Shown here in pieces: positions 35,628 through 45,702 of a stretch of 64,000 bases of DNA. The stretch covers positions 1-64,000 of the forward strand of contig NZ_QWGR01000011.1 of NCBI RefSeq assembly GCF_003576475.1. Reading direction: 5' to 3'. This DNA comes from Maribellus luteus. Lineage in GTDB: Bacteria; Bacteroidota; Bacteroidia; Bacteroidales; Prolixibacteraceae. The notes under the pieces are model-generated. The model saw only the letters and a program-made list of their open reading frames with translations, ran no database searches and was not told the origin of the DNA. Each line of letters begins with the position of its first letter. Positions within the stretch are counted from its first letter, which is position 1. The position numbers and the translations under genes are program-made.

Positions 35628-37519
35628 AACGAAGGTTGTTTTTTTATTTTGGGTGATTTGCCTGAATGCTTTCTCACAGGTTGAAGTTCGACCAGCGGGA
35701 GTTTTAGCGTGACCTCTGTTCCCGCAGCCTGGTTGTTAGCGTATAAATCGTTGATAATAATGTTTTCTTCGCGGGTGTGCAGGCGTTCGATTAAATCGAT
35801 TCTCTTTTTGGTAAGGTCCATTGCCATCGACTGATGTCCCTTGGGTTTTGAAGTATGATTTTGTGAAAACCGGCGGCCCACTCCGTTGTCTTTTACCCGG
35901 ATGATAATTTTACTGTTTTCGGTGGCCACAAACAATTCCAGTTTTTTATCCCGGGTACTGGGGGCTAAACCATGCCGGATAGCATTTTCAATATAGGGTT
36001 GAATAATAAGCGGCGGAACCAGCACATTTGTGGTATCGATACCTGGAGCAATGTTGATTTCAAAACCAAAATCTTCCCTGAACCTGAGCTCTTCCAGTTG
36101 TACATATAACGCAAGGGTATCGGCTTCTTCGCGGAGTGTTATGTTCTCTTTAGCCGAATAGTAAAGTATCAGACGGATTAATTTCGAAAATTTGGTGATG
36201 TACTCCGAGGCTTTGTTTATTTCGTTGGAGATCACATAGGCGCGGATGGAATTCAGTGAGTTAAAAATAAAGTGGGGGTTCATCTGGGCTTTTAGGGCGC
36301 TTAGTTCGGTTTTGGCAATTTCACTCTCGATCGATTTTTTTTCCAATTCAATCTGGCGGGTTCGGTAGCCCATCCCGAGCGAAAAAATAAAAACCTCGAT
36401 AGCGGCGCCGTACATCATAAATTGTATGTCTTTTAGTAAAAGAGCCGTTACTCCGCCAAGCAAAAAAGTGAAACTACCTGCGAGAAAAAACAGAACGATC
36501 CTTTTTTTATACTTCCGGAGAATGTATACATAGGCCCCCAGGCTAAACACAATCATGTAATACCTTTCCACATTCAAAATGGTTTCTTCCCAGCCCGTGA
36601 AAGGCGACACCGCGTATATCGACAGTTGCAGAATTACCACAAACACCAGCAGGTAGATGGAGACTTTTATGAATTGGTAGAGTTTCGGAAAATCATATTG
36701 GGCGTTCAGAAAGGCAATGGAAAACACCAAGTAGCAGATATTGACGATCACTTGTATTACAGTATTGTACAAGGGGTGAATAAAGGGGGCACTGCTCATT
36801 AAAAATTCCAGGATGATACTTGTTCTGGTTCCGAGGTAGAGCAGCAGCGAAAGGAGGTAAGCCGAGTAAATGATAAAAAGCCTGTCGCGGTACAGGAAGA
36901 ATATCCCCAGAAAATAGACGATCATCAGGGAAATCCCACCGATAAACAGGAAATAGGGAAGGTTTCTTTTAAACGAAGAAACAGTAATAAAATGATGGTA
37001 AAAAGCCAGTGTTTCCTGGTTGACCAAGGATGGTTTGTTGAGAAAATACCTGTTTTTGTAATCTTTTACTCGGGCAATAAAATACTTGCCCCTTATCAAT
37101 TGATCTTTTTGGATTGGGATATTGGTCAGGTCATCAACAGCCGGGTCGTTTTCTTTGTTGCGCAGCCCGGCCTGGCACGAAAGAATGGCGGAGGTATCCT
37201 GGTAGAACATTTCAATCTTGTCCCAATAATCAAAGCTGATGTACCATTGCGTATCAGGTGTTAGTTTGGCACTGTCGAGCGTCATAAGTATCCAGTATGT
37301 TTCGGCAGATTTCATAAGGTACTTCTCAGGAAAGGACTGAAATTTCTCGATCAAACCGGAAGAAAGCAATGCAGGGATATCAAAGTGCTCATCGTTGCTG
37401 ATAAACAGGCGGGTCTCCATTATTTCGTTTCCATCGGCAAACACAACGGGTGGTTGAGGCTTTGCAATATAAGGAACTAGCAACAATAGATATAGCAAGG
37501 CAAAGTATCGTAGCTGCAT
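35624..37519 (-). CDS. 7TM-DISM sensor histidine kinase of the LytS/YehU type
   Basis: The 631-residue protein begins with a signal peptide (MQLRYFALLYLLLLVPYIA). Residues about 25-180 are an extracytoplasmic 7TMR-DISMED2-like sensor domain. Seven membrane spans follow (about 190-390, e.g. NLPYFLFIGGISLMIVYFLG). A coiled linker (IESEIAKTELSALKAQ) leads to the H-box NPHFIFNSLNS (His near residue 415) and the ATPase N-box IQPYIENAIRHGL (about 512), with DNGVGRR as G-box. This is the His_kinase/HATPase pairing typical of kinases that phosphorylate LytTR regulators. The extracellular domain resembles carbohydrate-binding folds, but the ligand is unknown. Confidence 0.93.
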   Translation of the reverse strand: MQLRYFALLYLLLLVPYIAKPQPPVVFADGNEIMETRLFISNDEHFDIPALLSSGLIEKFQSFPEKYLMKSAETYWILMTLDSAKLTPDTQWYISFDYWDKIEMFYQDTSAILSCQAGLRNKENDPAVDDLTNIPIQKDQLIRGKYFIARVKDYKNRYFLNKPSLVNQETLAFYHHFITVSSFKRNLPYFLFIGGISLMIVYFLGIFFLYRDRLFIIYSAYLLSLLLYLGTRTSIILEFLMSSAPFIHPLYNTVIQVIVNICYLVFSIAFLNAQYDFPKLYQFIKVSIYLLVFVVILQLSIYAVSPFTGWEETILNVERYYMIVFSLGAYVYILRKYKKRIVLFFLAGSFTFLLGGVTALLLKDIQFMMYGAAIEVFIFSLGMGYRTRQIELEKKSIESEIAKTELSALKAQMNPHFIFNSLNSIRAYVISNEINKASEYITKFSKLIRLILYYSAKENITLREEADTLALYVQLEELRFREDFGFEINIAPGIDTTNVLVPPLIIQPYIENAIRHGLAPSTRDKKLELFVATENSKIIIRVKDNGVGRRFSQNHTSKPKGHQSMAMDLTKKRIDLIERLHTREENIIINDLYANNQAAGTEVTLKLPLVELQPVRKHSGKSPKIKKQPSL

Positions 37520-38180
37520 AATAGGTTGTAGTCAGGTTTACTATTTACATAATTTACTGAATGTAAGAGTATAACAACTGTGAGGGAGGGATTGTTGAAA
37601 ATTAGCATGTTTCCTCTTGATGGTAGGCCGCAAAAGTGTTTGATATTTTCTTCATTATCTGCCTTATTTTTTAACATATGGTAAATAATGACCGGTTTTT
37701 AATACTTATTTTCGGTATGTGCATTAAATCTTTAAACCCGTGGCGCTTATTGTTGATATTCAGGAGTTAGAATCAATTTGTTTTAATGTGTGATCTCCCT
37801 TTTTTCCTTTCATGCAGGGGAGAGGTATTTTTGTGAATTTTACCCATCCAATGTTTTTTGAGTGGGGACAAATCCGAAAAAGGAGATCCGAATAAAAAAG
37901 AACTGATCCGATTAGAGTTTTGGCAGGAGAGGAAAAGAGACTTTTCTGATTGTTGGGTCGGTAAGAGGTAGGTGGTTTATTCAGAGCCTTTAACATGTTT
38001 GTGACTCTTTGTCTTTGCGTATGATTTTCTTACTCCCGATCAACAGCCATCAATACAGAGGAGTAATGTCGTTTAATCGTAAGCTGCTATAAGCGTAGAA
38101 GATAAGGTTGGGGAAGGTGTATAGTTAGCTAAATAGAAATTGACACTTATTAGTAAACCAAATTCAATAATAAAAACAAA
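37520..38180. other. AT-rich noncoding gap between sensor kinase and second giant gene
   Basis: About 660 bp between divergent genes. I see no recognisable RNA, no exact TAnnTTTG box on either strand facing its gene, and no convincing gene. A 78-codon minus-strand frame at 37760-37996 lacks any known domain. The region must hold promoters for both the two-component operon and the 2299-residue gene. Confidence 0.4.
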
Positions 38181-38297
38181 ATGATGATTATGAGGAAAAT
38201 TTACTTGTTGCTTATGTTAATGCCAGGTGCTTGGGATGAATTTCCTGTCGAAAGATTTCCGAATGATACTGTTTTGGGCAACTATGGATTAAACTGA
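38181..38297 (+). CDS. Small 38-codon open frame starting like a signal peptide (possible remnant)
   Basis: An ATG at 38181 opens a frame whose start (MMIMRKIYLLLMLMPGA) looks like a signal peptide. It then runs WDEFPVERFPNDTVLGNYG and ends in TGA at 38295-38297, 38 bp before the giant gene. The hydrophobic start followed by an abrupt end suggests either a leader peptide or the truncated 5' end of a lost exported-protein gene. There is no family support. Confidence 0.25.
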   Translation: MMIMRKIYLLLMLMPGAWDEFPVERFPNDTVLGNYGLN

Positions 38298-38335
38298 AAT
38301 AAAAAACATTATAATATCAATTAACAAACCAAAGA

Positions 38336-41300
38336 ATGAAAAAAAAATCCTTACTCCTATTGATCATATTCATTATAGGTTTTTCTGACATATTTAGTCA
38401 AACAGCGCAAATTCTTGATATTGGGATCGTTAATCATCCTGTCACTCCGGATATGGCAGAGGTCTTAGATCAAAAAAATCTCAAATCAGCAAGTGTAAGT
38501 TCCTGTGAAAATGAAAAAGGATATTCTGATTTCCCATTCACAATAGACGGTTTAACCGTTACTGGTTCAGGAACGGGAACATACACAAGGTACTATGGCT
38601 CTTATACAGATTGTGGTGTTTCCACTAAAGCAAATAGTGTATACATCGGTAGTAGTGGACCTGCCACTTTCACAAATACATTCTCAACTCCTGTGAATGA
38701 TATGGTTTACAATATTACAGCTGCAGACAACGGAGAAATAGTTACAATAACAGTAGATAATGGAACTCCTGAGATAATAATTGATGAATGTTCTTGTCCT
38801 GAGAACATACAGATATCTGGAAATGTAATAACCTTGGGAATCCCTTCAGCTGTTGTTGGTGTTAGAATTATTGTACGTTCAACTTCGGACTATAGCTCGA
38901 TCTCATTTTCACACAATGGGGGAAATGCAGGACTTTTAATGACCATGTGTTTTGATGCCGTAATTGAATCCATTCAATCTGATGTAAGTACAAGTAGCGT
39001 ATCGTCAATTACTAATAGCTCAGCAGTATGCGGAGGAAATATTATTTCAGATGGAGGTTCATACATCACGGCAAAAGGTGTTTGCTGGAGCACTTCTACC
39101 AACCCAAGCATATTAGATAGTAAAACCGAGGATGGTAGCGGAATAGAAACATTCGTAAGCACAATCACCGGATTATCAAGAAACACTACTTATTATGTAA
39201 AAGCCTATGCAACAAATTCGGTTGGTACAGGGTATGGTGATGAAGTAAGTTTTACTACTTTATTGAATTACTCCGGAGGTTCCGGAACGATAGCAAATCC
39301 ATATCAAATAGCAAGGTTAGAGGATTTAAAATACTTATCAGAACATCCGGAGGACTGGGATGCATATTTTATTCAAGTGGCTGATATTGATGCATCAGCC
39401 ACTTCTTCGTGGAACGGAGGTAAAGGATTTGATCCAATCGGATGGATTGTTTCTTTTCCTTCGAATAATGATCCCTTTACCGGTTTCTATGATGGCAACG
39501 AGAAAACGATCAACAACCTCTATATTAACAGACCCGGTGAAGGCAGCGTTGGTCTGTTTGGCTACATAAATGGCGCTACTGTTCGAAATCTTGGAATGAA
39601 TAATGCCAATATTACCGGGAGTGGTAATACAGGAACGTTGTTTGGTACAGTCTATACTGGGAGCCATGTAGAAGGCTGTTGGGTAACGGGAACGGTTAAA
39701 GGAAATAATACAGCAGGAGGATTTGCCGGGAATAATTATAAAGGTACGATCTTGGATTGTTATGCGAGGGTGAATGTTATCAACGATTTCGGTACTTCTT
39801 ATGTGGGGGGATTTATCGCATTTCTGAATGGAACACTAACCAATGTTTATGCTGCCGGTCAGGTAAGTGGGGCTAATGCCAATGGGCTTGTTGGAAATTT
39901 TGCCGGAGGACCAATTACTTCTTCATACTGGGATACGCAAGCGTCAGGAGTATCAATCAGTACTGCGGGAACAGGAAGAACGACTGAGGAAATGCAAATA
40001 CAGGACACCTATTCCGGATGGAATTTCAGCAGTACATGGAGTATTGATCCCCTGAAAAACGATGGTTATCCTTACCTTTCCTGGCAATCGTTCGTAATGT
40101 TAACTACGTCTTCGGTTACCGCTATTGAAAGTAACAGTGCAACTGGAGGAGGCGAAATTACCGATGATGATGGCAATACTTTTTCTGCAATCGGTTTATG
40201 TTGGAACACTTCAGGAATGCCGACTATTCTGGATAATAAAACAACCAATGGCTCAGTTTCAGCTCCGTTTAGTGGTTCAATAACCGGACTGGAAGCGAAA
40301 AAGAAGTATTTTGTAAGAGCTTATGCAACTACGAGCGGGGGTGTTACCTATTACGGGAATGAAGAAAGTTTTACGACTGCTAATGGCGTGCCTGTTGCCA
40401 ATGATTTTACAGCGTCTCCTGGCCCTTACCAGAATGTCGTTTATTCCTTCTATACTTCAGATTTTGGTTATGCTGACGGCGAAAGTGATCCTTTAAATCA
40501 CATTCGAATAGTGGCAATCCCTTCGAGTGGAAGATTATATGTTGATGGTGCTGTTACAGAGAATGATGCCTTTGATGTAGGTGAAGAACTGGCAAATGGG
40601 GCAATGATTAGCAAGGCTGATTTAGACGCGGGAAACCTTCAGTATTATACTACAGTAGCCACCAATACTTCGTTTAAATTTGCCGTAAACGATGGTATTG
40701 ACTACAGTGCGTCAACTTATGACGCAACTTTAAATACAATACCAGCTGTAAAAGTTTCAATAACCACACAAACAAACGTTTCATGTAATGGCGAAAATGA
40801 CGGTTCTTTAACAGCAACAGTTACCCCGGGAGCTCCAAATTACAGTTATGTTTGGTCAAATGGTTCGAGTACCTTCAACAGTTCTGCCACAACAAATACC
40901 ATATCTTCGTTGAATGCAGGAGCATATTCTGTTATCGTAACTGACCTGGGTGGCAACAAAGATACCGCGTCAGCAATTATTACTCAGCCAGCAAAACTGG
41001 TTGCTTCTGTTGTAGCCGATTCAATGGCTTCCTGTTACGGAGAATCCGACGGTGGCATGACAGCTTCTGTTATTGGTGGCACATCTCCTTATAGTTATTT
41101 ATGGTCGAATGGCGCAAAAACGACTTCAGTCTCCGGGGTGGCAGCCGGTACTTACAACGTTACGGTCACCGATTTCCAGGGATGTGAAAGCACTGCCAGT
41201 ATTGAGATTGTTGTGATCGATACCTTTGCTCCTGTAGCAGGTTGTAAGGATATTAATGTTTTTCTTGATACCGATGGCAGTGTTGCTCTAAATTCGTTGG

Positions 41301-44300
41301 CAATTGAAAATGGCTCAACTGACAACTGTGGAATTTTCTCTCATACTCTGGATATAAACAGCTTTAATTGCGGTGATATTGGAGAAAATATCGTAACTAT
41401 GACTGTAAGTGATTTTCACTCCAATTCTGCCAGTTGCCAGTCAGTTGTAACTGTTTTAGATACCATTTCTCCTGCCGTACAAACAAAAGATATTACCGTT
41501 TATCTCGACGAATCAGGCTTTGCCTCCATCGATTCTTCTGATGTTGATGCTGGTTCTACCGATAATTGTGGCATTAAAACCATTTCTATTTCTCAGAATA
41601 CTTTTGATTGCAGCGATATTGATGCTACTTCGGTTCCCACATCGGTTGGGTTAAAAAGTTCAATGCTCGATGCCGGATCGAATGGTGTACTTGTCCAGTT
41701 AACAGTGGAAGATAACAATAACAATGTTGGTAGTGAATGGTTTGTTGTTACAGTTCTGGATACAATCTCACCTGTGACCGAACACGATAACATAACTGTG
41801 GAAGCAGATGCCGATAGATGTGGCACGAATGTTTATTATGATGTCATACGGTTTTCGGCAGATTTTGCTCAACGTGAAGTATCTACAAGTTGTGAAGACT
41901 GGGAGGCTTTTAGAGCTGATTTGTCGTCTTCTTATACTTATAAGAGTGTAACGATTAAGGGATCAATGGATTCCATCGGAGTTTCAATTACCGATCCCGA
42001 TAAAGTAGCGCAAATCGCCGATGCTCTCAGAACAGGTTCATACATATCTGTCGATTTTGAAGGCAGACAGTGGAGAGTCGGTTTATGTGGTAACGGAATA
42101 GAGCTTAGCGCGGCAGGAAGTACATGTATGTGTGAAGATGATGAGTACATAATTCGTCCCTGTATTGGAAATTCCAATTGGGGAGGTGCGGGGACCGCTA
42201 CCTGCAACGGACCATCTCAAACAATTATTGTCGAATTTGAGATTGCTCAAGGTTTTTCTGATCAGGATAACTGTGATGTTGAAGTAAATTACATTCCTGA
42301 AAGCGGATCTTTTTTACCGGTAGGTGAGACAACTGTTGTTAAAACCGTAACAGATAAATCAGGAAATTCATCAACTACTGAATTTACTGTATTGGTTGAG
42401 GATAAAACGCTACCAATCGTTCTTGCTCGCGATACTACGCTGTATCTTGATGCAAATGGTATTGCAAGCCTGATGGCATCCTCTGTTGGTAAAGGTTCGT
42501 TTGACGAATGTGGAATTGATACCATGTACCTTAGTAAAAACAGCTTTGATTGTGGTGACCTGGGAACACAAAATGTAACCTTAACCGTTGTTGATATTGA
42601 CGGAAATCAGGCATTAAGCTTAGCCCAGGTTACAGTTCTTGACACCATTTCTCCTGTAGTAGCATGCCAGCCAATAACGGTTTACCTCGATGAGACAGGA
42701 TTTGCCTCCATTGCCGAAGATTCGGTAGACAATGGTTCTGCTGATGCCTGTGTCTTTACATTTGACACCGATACGACCGCATTTGGTTGTTCAGATGTTT
42801 TTGAAACCAATATAGTAACGCTGACGGTAACAGATGCAAGTGGGAATTGGTCCAGTTGTACGTCTGCAGTTACCGTTCTTGATACCATTTCTCCAATAGC
42901 TATTTGCCAACCAATAACGGTTTACCTGGATGCCGCAGGATTTGCGTCCATTGCCGAAGATTCGGTAGACAATGGTTCGGCAGATGCTTGTGCATATACG
43001 TTTGACACCGATATCACCGAATTCGGTTGCTCGGATGTTTTGGAAACCAACATCGTAACGATGAAGGTAACTGATGCAAGTGGAAACTGGTCCAGTTGTA
43101 CCTCCGAAGTTACAGTTCTGGATACCATTCAACCAACCGTTATTTGCAGAGATACTACATTACATGTAGGAGAAACAGGAATTGCCATTATCGATTTTTC
43201 ATCTCTAGATAATGGATCGAGCGACGCATGCGGAATAGCAAGTATGAGTTTAAGTAAGACTGAGTTTACTGGCGAAGATGTGGGTGCCAACCTTGTTGAA
43301 TTAAGTGCAACGGATGTCTACGGGAATGTGTCTTCGTGTGTTTCTACCGTAACGGTGATGGATACCATTGCGCCGGTAGTGTCGTGTAAAGACATTGGTC
43401 TTAATTTAGGCGAAAATGGGAGTTCTCGTCTTTACGCTTTGTATATTTTGGATAGCGCATTCGATGCCGGAGGGATTGTTTCTCACGACCTGAGCAAATC
43501 TAAATTTAATTGCAGCAATGTTGGCAATAATATCGTAGAACTAACAGTAACCGATGTGGGTGGAAATACTGCCACGTGTAGCGCAAATGTGGAAGTATAT
43601 GACAATTTCGCACCGGTAGTTTTTTGTAACGACCTGGAGGTATACTTAGATGAAAATGGAATTGCAGAAGTGGAAGTTCCGATGCTGGAAGAAAGTTCTG
43701 ATGATGCTTGCGGAATCGCACAGAAAGAAATCTCACAAAGTATTTTTACCGATGCCAACCTTGGCGACAATACCGTGAACTTGTATGTTATTGATGTGAA
43801 TGGAAACGTTGGGACCTGCGAATCGAAAGTGACGGTTAACGATACGATTGCACCGGTAGTTGCCTGTAATCCAATCAGCATTTGGTTGTCTGCGGGAAAA
43901 ACATATCAACTTACAGTGGATGATATAACAGCTCTGGCAGCAGGAAGCTTTGATAATGCTACCACTTTTGAAAACTTGATCGTTGATGTTGTGCCGGGTA
44001 TTTTCGAATGCAAAAACATCGGTGATTCAATACCTGTAACAGTCAGTGTTACCGATAAAGCCGGTAACCAAAGCAGCTGCGAAACAAAAGTGTTTGTTTC
44101 CTATTCTGCCGACAAAAATCTGGAAGATATTCACGTTGAATTACCTGCCGGAGTTTGTGAAACCACAGTGGATTATCCTGCAATATTTACAGGCGAGTCA
44201 TGTGCAACACTCACACTGCTTGACGGATTGGGTGCCGGTGGTGTATTCCCGGTCGGAACAACGGTAGAAACCTGGGAAGTTGCATTGGAAGGTGCAAAAG

Positions 44301-45235
44301 ATACCGTTTCATTCTCGGTAACGGTAAACAGCGCAAATGCGGTGCCGACCCTCGATCCTGTGGCCGGTGTTACCGCGTCCGAAGACCAGCAAGTGGTGAT
44401 CAGCCTGACCGGCATTTCCGACGGCGGCGATTGCATCGCGCAGGAACTAAGCATTAGTGCTGCCACTGACAATACGGATCTTATCGAAAACATGGCGGTG
44501 GCTTATACTTCAAACGAATCAACCGCTGAGTTGGAGCTATCTCTGGCAACAAACAAAACCGGGGAGGCGCAGGTGGTTGTTCGGGTAACCGATGAGGAAG
44601 GAGCCTTTGTGACAGATACGTTTATGGTGTTTGTTCAAGCGGGGAACCATGCTCCGGTATTGATTATCCCGGTTGCTGACCAGGAAGTGGAAGAAGGCGC
44701 TGTATTGAACCTGGCGCTGAGTAAAGTGCCCGGCGAAATGTTCACCGACCCGGACGGAGACGAACTGGTATGGTCGTTTACGGTAGAAAATGATACTGTT
44801 CCGGCCTGGATGAAAGTAACGGAAACGGCCGGCGAATTTGTTTTTGATTTTACGCCGCAGACGGCCGACACGGGTTGTTACAACATTATTGTTGCAGTTG
44901 AGGACCCGGCAGGTGCCACCGCCACAGATACTTTTGAACTGTGTGTTTTGAGAACGATAACCGGAATTGGCGACATAAACGAAGGGTTGTTTGCCATCAC
45001 GATGTATCCGAATCCAACCACCGGAAAGGTGTATGTCGGGAATGAGTCGCAAAGCAATGAAAACATTGCAATTATCGTTTTCAGTGCGTCGGGCAGCGAA
45101 GTTCTTCGCAAAGAGTTCCGTGCCAGCGATCGTATTCAATTTGACCTGTCTGACCAGGTTGCAGGCTTCTATCTTGTAAGCATTAAACAGGGAGAGCAGC
45201 AGGTTGTTAAAAAGCTGATATTCGACCGAAAATAA
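38336..45235 (+). CDS. Giant T9SS-exported mosaic protein (2299 aa; Fn3-like, GLUG, SprB, HYR-like, cadherin-like)
   Basis: The signal peptide is MKKKSLLLLIIFIIGFSDIF. Two Fn3-like domains (about 215-310 and 586-685, with AKGVCWSTSTNPSILDSKT and AIGLCWNTSGMPTILDNKT) flank a GLUG-type beta-helix (NLGMNNANITGSGNTGTLFG). Next come a CSPG/cadherin-like domain, two SprB-type repeats (SCNGENDGSLTA, SCYGESDGGMTA; about 805-965), and about ten HYR-like repeats, each opened by DTISPV-like motifs (about 965-1960). Two cadherin-type domains follow, then a T9SS type A sorting domain (MYPNPTTGKVYVGN, ending KKLIFDRK). SprB repeats are known from gliding adhesins of Flavobacterium. One HYR repeat is interrupted by a Cys-rich insert (about residues 1160-1300). 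Surface adhesion is inferred. Confidence 0.92.
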   Translation: MKKKSLLLLIIFIIGFSDIFSQTAQILDIGIVNHPVTPDMAEVLDQKNLKSASVSSCENEKGYSDFPFTIDGLTVTGSGTGTYTRYYGSYTDCGVSTKANSVYIGSSGPATFTNTFSTPVNDMVYNITAADNGEIVTITVDNGTPEIIIDECSCPENIQISGNVITLGIPSAVVGVRIIVRSTSDYSSISFSHNGGNAGLLMTMCFDAVIESIQSDVSTSSVSSITNSSAVCGGNIISDGGSYITAKGVCWSTSTNPSILDSKTEDGSGIETFVSTITGLSRNTTYYVKAYATNSVGTGYGDEVSFTTLLNYSGGSGTIANPYQIARLEDLKYLSEHPEDWDAYFIQVADIDASATSSWNGGKGFDPIGWIVSFPSNNDPFTGFYDGNEKTINNLYINRPGEGSVGLFGYINGATVRNLGMNNANITGSGNTGTLFGTVYTGSHVEGCWVTGTVKGNNTAGGFAGNNYKGTILDCYARVNVINDFGTSYVGGFIAFLNGTLTNVYAAGQVSGANANGLVGNFAGGPITSSYWDTQASGVSISTAGTGRTTEEMQIQDTYSGWNFSSTWSIDPLKNDGYPYLSWQSFVMLTTSSVTAIESNSATGGGEITDDDGNTFSAIGLCWNTSGMPTILDNKTTNGSVSAPFSGSITGLEAKKKYFVRAYATTSGGVTYYGNEESFTTANGVPVANDFTASPGPYQNVVYSFYTSDFGYADGESDPLNHIRIVAIPSSGRLYVDGAVTENDAFDVGEELANGAMISKADLDAGNLQYYTTVATNTSFKFAVNDGIDYSASTYDATLNTIPAVKVSITTQTNVSCNGENDGSLTATVTPGAPNYSYVWSNGSSTFNSSATTNTISSLNAGAYSVIVTDLGGNKDTASAIITQPAKLVASVVADSMASCYGESDGGMTASVIGGTSPYSYLWSNGAKTTSVSGVAAGTYNVTVTDFQGCESTASIEIVVIDTFAPVAGCKDINVFLDTDGSVALNSLAIENGSTDNCGIFSHTLDINSFNCGDIGENIVTMTVSDFHSNSASCQSVVTVLDTISPAVQTKDITVYLDESGFASIDSSDVDAGSTDNCGIKTISISQNTFDCSDIDATSVPTSVGLKSSMLDAGSNGVLVQLTVEDNNNNVGSEWFVVTVLDTISPVTEHDNITVEADADRCGTNVYYDVIRFSADFAQREVSTSCEDWEAFRADLSSSYTYKSVTIKGSMDSIGVSITDPDKVAQIADALRTGSYISVDFEGRQWRVGLCGNGIELSAAGSTCMCEDDEYIIRPCIGNSNWGGAGTATCNGPSQTIIVEFEIAQGFSDQDNCDVEVNYIPESGSFLPVGETTVVKTVTDKSGNSSTTEFTVLVEDKTLPIVLARDTTLYLDANGIASLMASSVGKGSFDECGIDTMYLSKNSFDCGDLGTQNVTLTVVDIDGNQALSLAQVTVLDTISPVVACQPITVYLDETGFASIAEDSVDNGSADACVFTFDTDTTAFGCSDVFETNIVTLTVTDASGNWSSCTSAVTVLDTISPIAICQPITVYLDAAGFASIAEDSVDNGSADACAYTFDTDITEFGCSDVLETNIVTMKVTDASGNWSSCTSEVTVLDTIQPTVICRDTTLHVGETGIAIIDFSSLDNGSSDACGIASMSLSKTEFTGEDVGANLVELSATDVYGNVSSCVSTVTVMDTIAPVVSCKDIGLNLGENGSSRLYALYILDSAFDAGGIVSHDLSKSKFNCSNVGNNIVELTVTDVGGNTATCSANVEVYDNFAPVVFCNDLEVYLDENGIAEVEVPMLEESSDDACGIAQKEISQSIFTDANLGDNTVNLYVIDVNGNVGTCESKVTVNDTIAPVVACNPISIWLSAGKTYQLTVDDITALAAGSFDNATTFENLIVDVVPGIFECKNIGDSIPVTVSVTDKAGNQSSCETKVFVSYSADKNLEDIHVELPAGVCETTVDYPAIFTGESCATLTLLDGLGAGGVFPVGTTVETWEVALEGAKDTVSFSVTVNSANAVPTLDPVAGVTASEDQQVVISLTGISDGGDCIAQELSISAATDNTDLIENMAVAYTSNESTAELELSLATNKTGEAQVVVRVTDEEGAFVTDTFMVFVQAGNHAPVLIIPVADQEVEEGAVLNLALSKVPGEMFTDPDGDELVWSFTVENDTVPAWMKVTETAGEFVFDFTPQTADTGCYNIIVAVEDPAGATATDTFELCVLRTITGIGDINEGLFAITMYPNPTTGKVYVGNESQSNENIAIIVFSASGSEVLRKEFRASDRIQFDLSDQVAGFYLVSIKQGEQQVVKKLIFDRK
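42646..43125 (+). repeat. Two adjacent near-identical 240-bp coding repeats
   Basis: Two consecutive HYR-like units, starting near 42646 and 42886, share long identical stretches (PITVYLD, GFASIAEDSVDNGSADAC, TDASGNWSSCTS) and are spaced exactly 240 bp. Neighbouring units are far more diverged, so this pair is a recent duplication. Confidence 0.8.
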
Positions 45236-45253
45236 CGGGTTAAGCCACTACGG

Positions 45254-45289
45254 AAAAGCCGTCTCAGTTCTGTCTGGGACGGCTTTTTT
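45254..45289 (+). terminator. Terminator of the 2299-residue gene
   Basis: AAAAGCCGTC (45254-45263) pairs with GACGGCTTTT (45278-45287), extended inward by TCAG/CTGG, then more T. It lies 19 bp after the stop. Confidence 0.85.
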
Positions 45290-45702
45290 GTGGTAATACT
45301 TTTCTGTACACAAATTCGCAGATCCGTTAAGGTTGCAGGAGAAGCAATATCAGATGTTTCAGGAAGTGAAGGGAAATTAAAATCTTCCCGTCAATTGAGG
45401 ATCGTTTTGCACCGGGCTGAAATGTACGGGCTTTTCAGTCCACTTCCATTTATCAGTTCATGACACCCAAACTTCATCATGAACTTTCGAAAAGACACAT
45501 AAGAAGTGCAAAAGCGGCAGAGTACTCACCATTCGTTTTTGTGTTCTGTTTGGCAAAGCCGGATGTCCTTTCCGTGAAACTTTACTTTTGGGGCAGCCTT
45601 GTTTTTGAAAAAAGTGATAGCCTCACGGGGAATGAGGCTATCAGGGCATTAGGGGTGAGGACGCCAAACGTAGGTGTTGTAATTGGCTCATAGACAGGCT
45701 CG

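Noticed and set aside
37760-37996. 78-codon minus-strand gene in the large gap
   Set aside because: No domain, no promoter box, and composition like the surrounding noncoding DNA.
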